Of a stretch of 64,000 nucleotides of DNA, positions 22,082 through 33,003 are shown piece by piece. Position numbers and translations under genes: made by a program. The notes under the pieces are model-generated. The model saw nothing but the letters and a program-made list of their open reading frames with translations, was not told the DNA's origin and searched no databases. Location: assembly GCF_963169125.1 (NCBI RefSeq), contig NC_084802.1, positions 114,084,903-114,148,902 on the forward strand, read 5' to 3'. Within the stretch, counting starts at the first letter, position 1. Each line of letters begins with the position of its first letter. This DNA is from Humulus lupulus (taxonomy: Eukaryota > Streptophyta > Magnoliopsida > Rosales > Cannabaceae).

Positions 22082-23517
22082 TTACTTTCCAAATAACTCC
22101 GGATACCGGCCTTGCATGTCCTCCTCCTACTCCCACGTTGCCTCTCATTCAGAACTATTACTTCATAGGACTTTGACTATAGGAATGCTCTTGGACCATA
22201 ACTACTTCACCCCCTATCGAGGATGCTAACCGATCATTCCTCGTAACTCAAGTCTTTCTGGAGTGCTATCGTAATTTACTTGAGGACGTGAGATGGGTCT
22301 GACACATACTTGCGTAGCATCAAGATGTGGAACACGTTGTGACTATCTGCTAGTGCTGGGGCTAGGGCTATTCTATACGCAACTGCTCCCACTTTATCCA
22401 ATATGTCAAAAGGACCTATAAATCGAGGACTAAGCTTGCCTTTCTTCCCAAACCGCTTTACACCTTTCATAGGAGATATCTTCAAGAAGACTTGATCTCC
22501 GACTTTGAATTCCACATCGCGTTGCTTGGCATCTGCATAGCTTTTCTGATGGCTTTGAGCAGCAAGCATACGCTATCTAATAAGCGCTACTACTTCTTGA
22601 GCTTGTCTAACAACTTCGGGACCTAGAAGCTGCCTTTGTCCTACCTCGTCCCAGTGCAACGGTGATCGGCACCTTCTTCCATATAGAAATTCATAAGGTG
22701 CCATCCCGATCGTTGATTGGTAGCTATTATTGTAGGAGAACTCTATCAGCAGTAAGTACTTATTCCATGATCCTCCGAAATCAAGTACACATGCACGTAG
22801 CATATCTTCTAAAATCTGAATCGTACCCTCAGACTGCCTGTCTGTTTGAGGATGAAAAGCTGTACTAAGACTTAACTTAGTACCCATACCTTGCTGTAAA
22901 CTTCCCCAAAATCTCGATGTAAGCACCGATCCTCTATCCAACACTATTGTTTTGGGGATTCCATGCAACCGTACTATCTCTTGGACGTAGATGTCTGCAT
23001 ATTGGTCTGCCGTATATGAAGTCTTAACAGGCAGGAAATGAGCCGACTTGGTTAGTCAATCTATTAATACCCAAGCGGAATCATGCTGCTTATTCATCCT
23101 TGGCAAACTTGTCACGAAGTCCATGGCTATATTGTCCCGCTTCCATTCTGGTACGCTAAGCGGTTGCAGTAAGCCTGCAGGCCGCTGATGCTCTGCTTTC
23201 ACTTGCTGGCATACTAGACACTTTCACACAAACTCTGCTATGTCCTTCTTCATCCCTGGCCACCAATAGATTACCTTGACGTCATGAGTCATCTTGGTCG
23301 ACCCTGGGTGAACTGAGTACGGGGTACTATGCGCTTATTCTAGAATCATCTTCTTAATCCTTTGATCATTTGGCACGCATACCCGATCCTTATATCTCAA
23401 TAAATCTTGACTAGATATTGAGAAATCTATAGCCTTGCCTTCTCGGACTGCATCCATATGTGCTGCTAGTGTGTCATCATGTCCCTAACCAATTCGTATG
23501 TCTTCTAGCAGATTCGA
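22082..23517 (-). pseudogene. integrase and chromodomain of chromovirus E
   Basis: Same frame as gag and RT. The zinc-binding part reads HPGSTKM and CLVCQQVKAEHQRPAGLLQPL. The DDE core has NIAMDFVTSLPR, IVLDRGSVLTSRFWG and RQSEGTIQILED, so all three acids are present though the last context is altered from the usual Ser-Glu-Arg. The GPF/Y module follows (GKLSPRFIGPFDILDKVG), then VFHILMLRKYVSDPSHVLK. A chromodomain end (IPIVKVL, EATWE, DMQGRYPELFGK) is visible to the stop at 22082 after a frameshift near 22215 and several stops. Chromodomains guide integration to modified histones in heterochromatin. In-frame stops also occur near 23325 (E-stop-AHSTPY), 23225 and 23055. Confidence 0.9.
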
Positions 23518-24798
23518 CTAGATAGACAAGTTAGCCAACTTGTCGACAACTACTTCTATTCTGGCACTGATCAACTCCTGTTGTAGCAGCTTTTCTATTC
23601 CGGCTAAAGCTGCTAAATTTCCATAATTTTTCCTATTTAGTGCATCGGCAACTACATTTGCCTTCCCTGGGTGGTATAGGATTTTGCAGTCGTAATCCTT
23701 CACTAATTCTAACCACCTGCGCTGCCTCATGTTGAGCTCCTTCTCAGTAAAGAAGTATTTTAAACTCTTGTGGTCTGTATAAATCTCGCACCGTTCTCCG
23801 TAAAGATAATGGCGCCAGATTTTTAACGCAAAGACCACCGCTGCCAACTCCATATCGTGAGTTTGATAGCGCTGCTCATACTCCTTCAACTGTCATGAGG
23901 CGTAGGCTATCACCTTATCAATTTGCATCAGCACACAACCCAATCCTTGCTTCGATGCATCGCATTAAACTATGAACTTATCGTTGGGTGGTGGTACACA
24001 AAGTACTGGTGCTGAGCAAAGCTTATCCTTAAGCAACTGGAAGCTTTCTTCACATCTATCATTCCAGTTGAATCTTTGTTGTTTACAGGTCAGGTTGGTG
24101 AGTGGAGTGGCTATCTTAGAAAAGCCCTCTACGAACCTCCTATAATAACCTACTAACCCTAGAAAGCTTCTTACTTCAGATGCGTTCTTCAGTCTTGGCC
24201 AATCTTTCACAGCCTCTACCTTTGATTAGTCTACTACAACTCTGTCTTTTGATATAATGTGCCCGAGGAATGCCACTTGCGAAAGCCAAAACTCGCATTT
24301 CTTGAACTTGGCGTAGAGTTGATGCTCCTTCAGTCGTGACAAAATCAACCTCAAATGTTCCTCGTGTTCTACTTCCTCCTTAGAGTATACTAAGATGTTG
24401 TCAATAAATACTACGATGAATTTATCTAAGTAGTCTTTGAAGACCCTATTCATCAAGTCCATAAATTCGGCTGGTGCGTTGGTAAGACCAAAGGACATAA
24501 CTAAGAACTCGTAATGTCCATAACGAGTTCTAAAGGCTGTCTTAGGAATATCTTCTCCCTTTACCTTGAGCTGATGATACCCGGACCGTAAATCAATCTT
24601 TGAGAATACAGTCGCGCCTCGGAGTTGATCAAACAAGTCATCGATCCGGGGTAGTGGGTACTTGTTCTTAATTTTTACCTTGTTCAGCTCGCGATAGTCT
24701 ATACACATCCGCATACTTCCGTCCTTTTTCTTCACGAATAGCACCGGGGCTCCCTATGGTGAATGGCTCAGCCTAATAAAACCCAAGCCTATGAGTTC
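23518..24798 (-). pseudogene. pol: reverse transcriptase and RNase H of chromovirus E
   Basis: Continues the protease frame. RT shows [38 protein letters not shown] and [20 protein letters not shown]. The catalytic box reads FIDNILVY: the second Asp of the usual DD pair is Asn, a change that a single G-to-A transition would give and that should abolish polymerase activity. RNase H shows [32 protein letters not shown] and VVADALNRK. Stop codons separate the pieces at about 24745, 24225, 23960 and 23890. Confidence 0.93.
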
Positions 24799-25668
24799 TT
24801 ATAGTTGCGTCTTTAACTCCTTGAGTTCCGTAAGTGCCATTCGATATGGCGCCTTAAAGATAGGCTCGGTGCCCAGTACTAATTCTATCGTGAAGTCAAT
24901 TTCCCGAGTTGGCGGCAATCCTGGCAAGTCATCGGGAAATACTTCTGGGAATTCTTTTACAATACGGACGTCTCCAACCTTAAGTGGTGTCTCCTTTACC
25001 ACATCCGTGATGTTGGCTAAGAATGCTTGACATCCTTTTTCCATCATTCTTTGAGCTTTGAGAGATGATACTAACGGGGTACATAATCCTGAAGCTTGTC
25101 TCATGAAGCATAGTTTCTGGCCGTCAGGAGTCTCAAACATCACCGTCTTGCGTTTGCAGTCGATGGTTGCACCATGTCGTGCTAGCCAGTCCATGCCTAG
25201 TATTACGTCAAAGTCCTTGATCACCAATTCTATCAGGTCTCCTTCTAGTTCTACGTCGTCAATCTTGATCGGTACGCCTCGTACTATCTGTGATGATAGA
25301 ACTACTTTGCCCGAAGGCAACTCTGTTACAAACCTAGTTCTAAATCTTTCACAAGGTTTGTCTAGTTTTTCTATCATTCCTAACGAGATATACGAATGAG
25401 TGGCTCCCGAATCAAATAATACAGAGCATATGTTATTGAGCATAGAAACCTGACCTGTTACCACCTTATTGCTAGCATCAGCCTCTCCTTGGGTTAAGGC
25501 AAAAACCCTAGCAGGAACCATCTTGTTGTCCTTCTTTCCTTCTGGCTTACGCCGAGGACAATCTCTTTTTCGGTGTCCTTCCCAACCACAGTTAAAACAT
25601 TCCTTGGTGTTTGCGCGGCATTCTCCAGGATGTTTCTTCTGACACTTAGCACATGGCGGGTATTCCAC
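24799..25668 (-). pseudogene. zinc knuckle and protease of chromovirus E
   Basis: CFNCGWEGHRKRDC is a complete C-x2-C-x4-H-x4-C nucleocapsid knuckle. The aspartic protease has VLFDSGATHSYIS (intact DSG triad) and IKDFDVILGMDWL. The end of the piece (FPEVFPDDLPGLPPTREIDF, APYRMALTELKELKTQL) is the start of RT. A nonsense codon at 25669 separates it from gag. Confidence 0.93.
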
Positions 25669-26721
25669 TTAACCCGGCCTATTTCCTCCATTATTTGTCC
25701 GTGCCCTCTTATCGCTGTCAGATTGCTTGTTATCAGGATGCCTTCTCTTCTGACCGTTACTATTGTTGCCAGAATGATTGTTGCTATTATAGTTGTTGTT
25801 CCGACTGGTCTGAGGTTGACTTTGCTGTCTAGGTTCAGGCTCACTGGCTTCTTCTTTACTTACATTAGCCTACAGCCTCTCTACTTCTATTGCCGTCTCA
25901 AGAACATCAGCATACGCAGTATTCCCCGGGTTTGCTAGCTTAACCCCCATCTCGATCTTCGATCGAAGTCCTCTAACAAACTTTTTCACCCTCAGAAAAT
26001 CGGTTGGAACCATCTCAGATGCAAACTTAGCTAAGCGGCCGAACTGACGAGCATACTCTGCCACTGATAAACTACCTTGCTTCAAGTTGGCGAACTCCTC
26101 AACTCTTGAAGCGAGTACAGTCGAATTGTAATACTTCTTGTGGAACAGCTCCACAAATTGAGTCCTTGTTATGGTGGCAACATCATGCCATTGCTGGACC
26201 AAGTCCCACCATATCCTGACATCCTTCTTGAGTAATGACGAGGCGCAGGATATACGGTCCGCATTATTGAGATTCATGTGCGTCAGGATTGACTCCACAT
26301 TCCTTAGTCACTCTTCTGCCTCAAAGGGGTCTGTAGTCCCTTCGAAGTTTGGAGCGTGCTGCTTGCGGAACCTCTCATAAACTGGCTCCATGTGCTATAC
26401 TGGATACGGCGCGTAGTTCGCCACTGGCCATCCCCCATATGGACCAACTTGTTGGGGTGCTGAGGCCATTTCCTGTGGTTGTGGCTGCAGTGGAGGCTGA
26501 GGCTGAGTCTGGGGCTGAGCCTGTTGTCGTTGTTGCTACAAAAGTTCCTCGACTTGTTGTCGTTGTCTGGCGATCTCCGCAGTCTTGTCAGCTGGCGATG
26601 CCAGCACGTTGCGGGTGGCAGTAGCATGCACTCCCCTTCTGCGAACTGGAGGGGGTTCATTGTTCACTGGAACAGTGTTGGAGGCGTTTCTATTGGTGCG
26701 TGCAGATCTTCGGAGCGACAT
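25669..26721 (-). pseudogene. gag: gag of chromovirus E
   Basis: Met at 26721 (MSLRRSARTNRN) is the natural start: Arg-rich N-terminus, then a Gln/Pro-rich linker, then the capsid domain (YERFRKQHAPNFEGTTDPFEAEE, MNLNNADRISCASSLLKKDVRIWW, FVELFHKKYYNSTVLASRVEEF, LKQGSLSVAEYARQFGRLAKFA). Stops at about 26533, 26393, 26301 and 25870 are the only breaks; each sits in a context where one transition restores a sense codon (Gln or Trp), consistent with deamination of methylated cytosines. Confidence 0.92.
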
Positions 26722-27252
26722 CGTAGCAGAGTTCTAACCGTTGAAAGAAACATGTTAGAACTTTACCTAATAGGCTCTAAGGAAAAAAAACTTTTTCTAA
26801 AACAAACATAACTCGGACCTATTGATTATGACTTCTTATGAAAATTTTATAAGTCTTCTTTATTATTAGAATGGGTTTCTATACTTAGAAAAACGAACCA
26901 TCTTTATTTTCTAAGTCTGCTATTTCTATCATCCTATATGACTTAATTCTCAGGCTTGAAACTCCTCTTTGTTCCAAAGTTAACCATATTGAGGGAGGGC
27001 TGGGATCAGTAAAATCGTTCCCAATACTATGGCCCCCTAACTCTCAATATAGAAACTTGGTTCATTGATTTGTATCCACCCTCACCGAACTTAGTCATTA
27101 TTTATTTTACTTATTATTTACTATGATTGCGAAAATAAAAATCAAACTCATACATGATAACAAAATAACATGATATTAATTTGGAAAAGAGTTTTCACTT
27201 ATTACAACCATAAAACAAACAATAAATAAAACAAACAATGAAACTAACTATT
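26722..27252 (-). other. untranslated spacer between leader ORF and gag (E)
   Basis: Non-coding, AT-rich. No gene seen. Confidence 0.5.
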
Positions 27253-27720
27253 CTAAAAATCAGGATCTTCTACATCCGATCCTTCATCTAGCATATCATC
27301 ATCTAGCTCTTCATAATCTTCATTATCATGTGCCTAAAAATGTCCTCGAGGAAGGTTTGTAAAAATCCTATGTTTTTTCTCATTTGTAAACTGAAATTCT
27401 GATTTTGCAGTGAACCTAACTAAGAGAATGTAATATCGCATTGATGTTGGCAGTTCATCTTCATCATACATTGTTTCCCATATCTCCTCTAAGGCTGCAA
27501 TTACGGGATGAAAATCTCTAAATAGTCTAATTACTAAAACGTATTGTTTTGTTGCTCTCATCATGATTTGCTTAGACTCTTGAAGGTGACCTATTTCTCT
27601 GTGGAACAAATGCAGTCTCCGAGTGATTCTCTCTAGTGTTCCTATGGTGTTTCTTGGTTCTCTTATTCTCTTTAAAGCCTTAATGGCTCGGATATCCTCA
27701 TAGGTTAATGCTCCGTTCAT
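27253..27720 (-). pseudogene. leader ORF upstream of gag in chromovirus E
   Basis: A 155-codon frame beginning MNGALTYEDIRAIKALKRIRE between the primer site and gag, on the gag strand. The first two thirds are rich in Arg, Leu and Glu with likely helices (LERITRRLHLFHREIGHLQES, KQYVLVIRLFRDF, AALEEIWETMY); the end is strongly acidic (DNEDYEELDDDMLDEGSDVEDPDF). One TAG at 27334 interrupts it. I do not recognise a domain. Being collinear with gag-pol and following its own Met shortly after the primer site, it may be an extra element gene. It could also be chance, but the composition is protein-like. Confidence 0.5.
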
Positions 27721-27853
27721 ACTTAACTGAAAACATAAATGCTAAAATCGTTAGCTATACATATAAGCAACTGTAACTTAAATACTTACTTGGCGGTCAG
27801 ATTCGAAGCTTTGAGTGTGTGTATCGAGGAGAACTTCATGCGAATGAACCATT

Positions 27854-27865
27854 TCTCTGATACCA
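27854..27865 (-). other. primer binding site of chromovirus E
   Basis: On the minus strand TGGTATCAGAGA begins two bases after the 5' LTR end, the initiator-tRNA-Met type. Confidence 0.88.
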
Positions 27866-27867
27866 AC

Positions 27868-29769
27868 TGTAATGACCCAACTACTCTAGACTTTTGACCA
27901 TTAATGACTACTATACGTAGACACTAATTTTTAATAAAACTTACAAGTGAAATAATCATAACTTCATTAAAAACTTGTAAAACGAATGTTAAACTACATA
28001 AAATTTAAAATAGGATATGGGATCCAATTTTTTTTAAAATAAGAACATAACATAATTTTAAATAAATGGATTATATAATAAAGTGCAGAAAATACATATA
28101 AAATTTAAAGAGACTTCATCCTCGAATCGAACGCTCGATCCATCGATTCCATCCCGCCTCAATACACATCCCCAAGCTTCCAAGAAACTTTCCCGCCACC
28201 AAAGCTATTTTCCTGCACATATTAAACATAAAGGAATGAGCCTAATGCCCAGCAAGGAAAATCTAACACATAAATCATATACATAATATTCATATCAACA
28301 TATACTAAAGCATATCATAACATATGTCACATATACTAAAATGGCCATTATTACTTGGGGTCCTATAAACTAAACAAGTCATATGCCCATTAGATTTGTG
28401 GGGCTTGCTAGCTAAGCAAGTCATATGCCCTTAAATATATTGGGGCTTGTTAGTTGTACAAGTCATATGCCCAAGTCTACAAACATACATAACACAAATC
28501 ATAAGATAACATATGGCATAACACATAATATCCTATCCTATTTTCCTTACCAAAAGTACCGGGATATGAGAACAGGTTTGGGACTTTCGAACACTCCTAA
28601 AAACCATCAATGAAAGGGTGAGTATACTGAAGAAAAAGGAATGAAAAGAATGGACGAACTATACCATCAAGAATATACTTACCAAAAACCTTATGTTCAA
28701 GATCTTCGATTTCCTATCCAAAAATAAAGAATAAAGTTAGGGTGCTGAGTAGAAAACTATAAGAACTTTAAGGAAAACAATACCAAAAATAAACTAGAGT
28801 TTGGAATACCTTGAATGCTTCTATGACCTATCTAAACCTCGAACCAAAATGTGTTATAAACCTTACTTCCCAAGTGGTTGGTAGGCTTATAATGATTAAG
28901 CTTATAATCCCCAACCCAGATGTTTACACTCTCAAAAATAACCTAGCATCTTGCAGCCACTGAACTTAGCTTGATGAATGAAAATATGGCTGGATACTAG
29001 GTCCTATTTATAGAGTTCAAGAATGAAAAGATCTTCATTTAACTTGAATAAAATAACGGCTTTTTAAGTGAAAAATATTTGAATTATCATTCAGCAAAGG
29101 CTGAAGACTCGGTCAGAAAGATACTGGACTTATCAAGAGGTTAAAGATTAAAATGAGAACGTTTTCAAAGACATTCAAAAATATACTAAGGGAGTTGATA
29201 TATCGCCCCTTGTAGGCGATATATCGCCTGGGCTAGCATGCCCGAGGCTCGTCGAGGTGATCGTGCGAAGTTACGTGTTTTTCGTATCCCCGTACTGTGA
29301 TATATCGCCCCCTATAGCTATGATATATCGGCATACGCTGAATATTTAAACACGAAATTGCACAATTTCAGCTTAATTTGAATTGAGTAAACAACCTTGA
29401 CTAAGTCCTCTAACATTTTCAAAGCTGCTGACAGACCCTAGGATATTCAAATATTACTCTTAATAAACTTATTCCTCAAAAATACTTAATTATCATTAAA
29501 CATACACATGACAAGTGTTACTTTCTTATTGGGTCTATCTAAACCTTATAATATAATAAATATCACCATCAATATCAGTCATATTAATCAAACCTTAGGT
29601 TAAAATTAATATTCTTAAACTATAGGTTAAACTTAGAAAATCTACAAGTGTTACTATGAGTGTCCAAATAAATCCCGGTCTGAACCAAAATCCACAGTCA
29701 TAAAAATACTACTACAATTACTATTATTACTATTATCTAACTAGCTAAGTAAAGTTCTTGGTCTCTACA
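27868..29769 (-). repeat. 5' LTR of chromovirus E
   Basis: 1902 bp, nearly identical to 20119-22045. It lacks a short AACATAACACATAAATC-like unit that is present in the other copy and differs by scattered transitions. It carries the same palindrome cluster (29194-29330) and the same TTGCTGGGC block. Confidence 0.95.
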
Positions 29770-30120
29770 TTCTCCCTCAGTAGTTACAAGTCAGATTCTT
29801 AGTGGTGGAACCCCTTATAACGTTTTGATTGATTCTGGTGCTACACGTTCTTGTGTTGCTAGTTGTATTATTGATAGACTATGTAGACCCTGTGATTTTT
29901 ATGCTGTGGGGATTGGAACTTTGTTACCCACTGGGGAATTAGTGGTATTCAGGAGATGGGTCAGATCTTTGCCAGTGACAGTGGAGGGCAGAGAGTTGTC
30001 AGTGGATTTGATAGAGTTAGTTATGACTGACTTTGATATGATTTTTGGTATGGAATGGTTAGTGAAGTATGGGGCAACCATTGATTGCAGAAAGAAGATG
30101 GTCACCTTTGAGCCTGAAGG
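29770..30120 (+). pseudogene. protease start of chromovirus C (3' of nested E)
   Basis: Continuation of the element whose gag ends at 20118. VLIDSGATRSCVASCIIDRLCRP carries an intact DSG triad; ELSVDLIELVMTDFDMIFGMEWLVKYGATIDCRKKMVTFEPEG is the rest of the protease. The homology stops right after EPEG at 30120, where the same position in element B (near 31346) continues normally, so this is a breakpoint and not decay. Confidence 0.9.
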
Positions 30121-30130
30121 CACTACTACT

Positions 30131-30345
30131 AAAAAAGCTTTTTAGGACTAGCATTGCGAGTCCTAAAAAAGTTTTTAGGACTCGCAAGGCGCGAGTCCTC
30201 TATTTGAGAGCCTTAAAAACTAAGGTTTTTTAGGACTCGCAATGCGAGGCCTAAAAAATCCCATTGAGTGCCTTTAAGTAAGATTTTAGGACTTGCAACA
30301 CGAATCCTAAAAGAATGTTTTCAGGACTCGCATTGCGAGTCCTAA
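30131..30345. repeat. array of TTTAGGACTCGC...GCGAGTCCTAAA palindromes
   Basis: About five imperfect palindromes of roughly 30 bp: near 30136-30166, 30172-30200, 30226-30258, 30285-30312 and 30322-30345. Each has a TTAGGACTCGCA arm and its complement. Each could fold into a hairpin. They lie in the filler between elements C and B. Such arrays are seen in subterminal parts of DNA transposons, but no transposase or clear terminal repeat is present. Confidence 0.75.
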
Positions 30346-30430
30346 CAAGTATTATTTTTAAATTTTAAAAAATTTATTGATAGCCAAAACTCACACCGGA
30401 GCTCCGACATTAACGGCGGCGCCACCACAC

Positions 30431-30565
30431 CATGGTGGTGGTTTGGGAAAATGATCAATCATTTAGTGGGTTTTGATTCCCAAAGCATAAGGAATGCATT
30501 GGTTGTGTTCGTTTGGGAATCAAAACCCACTAAATGATTGATCATTTTCCCGAACCACCACCGTG
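30431..30565. repeat. 54 bp inverted repeat with 27 bp loop
   Basis: Left arm 30431-30484 and right arm 30512-30565 match at 52 of 54 positions by eye; the loop is 30485-30511. The arms begin CATGGTGGTGG and end TTTTGATTCCCAAA. It could be a miniature foldback element, a precursor-like hairpin, or a template-switch product at a repair junction. The right arm directly abuts gag sequence of element B. Confidence 0.9.
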
Positions 30566-31579
30566 GGGACAACTTATGCCCAGGCTGTGGAGAAGGCTCT
30601 TACCGCTGTGGAAGTGGAGAATAAGATACGGAGGGAGAGTGTTGTGAGAAGGGAGGGCCGCATGGCGGTGCCTCCATGTTTTGGTTCTGGTAGGGGCAGA
30701 GGCCCCAGTGATTTGAAGAGGAAGACTCCTGATGCTCCGATCGCCCCTGGTCCTGATAGGAGAGGATGGGGTACTCAGGGTGGCCGTCAGGGAGGCGGTG
30801 ATTCATGGAGGACTTATCCAGAGTGCACAAGGTGCAAGAGACACCATCCGGGCGAGTTTTGGGCTAAGGTCTGCTATGCGTGCGGGGTGGTGGGACATCT
30901 CAGGAAGGATTGCCCGACAGTGAAGAAGGGAGAGACAGGAAAGGTGGATAGCTTGACTCCAGCTCGAGTGTTCACCCTGACGCACGCGAAGGCTGAGGCT
31001 AGTCCCTCGGTAGTGACAGGTCAGCTTTCTAGTGCTGGCATTCCTTTTACTGTTTTGATTGATTCTAGTTCTACGCATTCGTTTGTATCTGATAAGGTGA
31101 TTGATAGACTGTGTAGACCTAGTGAGTATAGTGCTTCAGGGTTTGGGACTATATTACCTATAAGAGAACTGGTAGTATCTAGGAGGTGGATTAGAGCACT
31201 GCCAGTGATAGTTGATGGTAGGGAGCTATCAGTAGACTTGATTGAATTGAGTATAGAGGACTTTGATATGATTTTAGGTATGGATTGGCTGGTTAGATAT
31301 GGAGCTACCATCGACTGTAGGAAGAAGATGGTAACTTTTGAGCCAGAGGGCGAAGATCCCTTTGTTTTTGTGGGAGCGGTGCATGGACCCCGCGTACCCA
31401 GGATATCTGCATTGAGAGCCAGAGACTTGTTACATGGTGGTTGTATAGGTTTTCTGGCTAGTGTGGTGGATACCACCAGAGTTTCACCAGTAGGACCAGA
31501 GGAGACCAGGTTGGTTTGCGAGTTCTTGGATGTGTTTCCTGAGGATTTGCCTGGGTTGCCGCCACGTAGAGAGATTTAG
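30566..31579 (+). pseudogene. gag C-terminus and protease of chromovirus B
   Basis: TTYAQAVEKALTAVEVENKIRRE matches the gag C-terminus of C. VCYACGVVGHLRKDCP is an intact zinc knuckle. The protease triad reads IDSSSTHSF, with Ser in place of Gly in the DSG motif, so the enzyme is probably inactive. LIELSIEDFDMILGMDWLVRYGATIDC and VCEFLDVFPEDLPGLPPRREI follow. TAG at 31577 breaks the frame inside the protease-RT linker, which resumes in the same frame. Confidence 0.9.
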
Positions 31580-33003
31580 TTTGTTATTGAGTTGGCACCA
31601 GGGACAGAGCCAGTGTCGAGGGCACCATATAGGATGGCACCGGCAGAACTGAAAGAGTTAAAGATACAGCTACAGGAGCTTCTGGATTTGGGGTTCATCA
31701 GACCTAGCTACTCGCCATGGGATGCTCCAGTTTTGTTTGTTAAGAAGAAGGATGGGACTTTGAGGATGTGTATTGACTATCGAGAATTGAACAAGTTAGC
31801 CATTAAGAATAAGTACCCCTACCAAGGATTGATGACTTGTTCGATCTGCTACAGGGTATGACGGTGTTCTCAAAGATTGATCTTCGATCTGGTTATCACC
31901 AGCTGAGGATCAAGGATGAGGACATACCTAAGACGGCCTTCCGAACACGGTATGGGCACTATGAGTTCTTCGTCATGTCTTTTGGTTTGACCAATGCTTC
32001 GGCAGCCTTTATGGATCTAATGAACAGGGTGTTCAAGGACTTCCTAGATCAGTTCGTTATTGTCTTCATCGACGACATCTTGGTGTATTCTAGTTCAGAG
32101 GCAGAGCACGAGCTTCATCTTTGACAGGTTCTTCAGAGGTTGAGGGAGCATCAGTTGTATGCTAAGTTTAAGAAGTGTGAGTTCTAGTTACCTGAAGTGA
32201 CATTCCATGGACATATCGTGGGTGCAGATGGGATTAATGTGGATCCATCTAATATAGAGGCGGTTAGAGATTGGCCGAGACCAAGGAATGCCTCGGAGGT
32301 GCAGAGTTTTCTTGGTCTGGCAGGTTACTACAGACGGTTTGTAGAGGGGTTTTCGAAGATAGCAGCACCAATGACATAATTGACAAGGAAGAAACTGAAG
32401 TTTATCTGGTCAGACAAGTGTGAAGACAGTTTCCAGGAGTTGAAGCGACGACTTATTACAGCACCAGTGTTGAGTCTTCCTTCGGGGAAAGGGAAGTTTG
32501 TTGTCTACTGTGATGCATCGAGGTTGGGCTTAGGCTGTGTGTTGATGCAGAATGAGAAGGTTATATCATATGCATCGCGACAGCTGAAGGAGTATGAGCA
32601 GCGGTATCCTACCCATGATTTGGAGCTGGCAGCAGTGGTTTTTGCACTGAAGATTTGGCGACATTATTTGTATGGGGAGAAGTGCGAGGTATACACTGAC
32701 CATAAGAGCCTGAAGTATTTATTTACACAAAAGGACCTGAATATGAGACAGAGACGTTGGCTGGATCTGGTAAAGGATTATGATTGTGATATTCTTTACC
32801 ATCCAGGGAAAGCCAATGTGGTGGCAGATGCATTGACCCACAGAGGTCCAGGTCAGTTGTATAGTTCTATTCAGATTTCAAGGGAGTTAGCTGATGAGAT
32901 GGTTAGAGCAAGGATAGAGTTGGTGGTGGGCCGGTTGGCTAATATTACTCTTCAGTCAACCCTGCTAGAGCGGATCAGAGAAGGGCAGTTGGTAGACGCT
33001 TAG
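31580..33003 (+). pseudogene. pol: reverse transcriptase and RNase H of chromovirus B
   Basis: [40 protein letters not shown], then a frameshift near 31840, [18 protein letters not shown] and the intact active site [11 protein letters not shown]. RNase [49 protein letters not shown] and VVADALTHR. Stops at 32122, 32187, 32377 and 33001 all lie in the main frame. The catalytic residues of RT and RNase H are conserved. Confidence 0.93.

Larger units (their letters stand above)
20119..29769 (-). mobile_element. chromovirus E, complete, minus strand, nested in C
   Basis: About 9.65 kb. On the minus strand: 5' LTR (29769-27868), primer site, leader ORF (27720-27253), gag-pol (26721-22082), polypurine tract, 3' LTR (22045-20119). 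LTRs are nearly identical with small indels, for example an extra ACACATAAATCATAAG-like unit near 20745 in one copy. From gag to integrase the frame is unbroken except for nonsense codons, which is unusual in this decayed region and indicates a young copy. A frameshift appears only in the chromodomain near 22215. The RT active site is mutated, so it is inactive. Confidence 0.95.

Noticed and set aside
25494..25938. Extra genes in other frames over gag-protease of E
   Set aside because: Basic or hydrophobic translations without motifs; they are alternative-frame readings of the gag-protease sequence.
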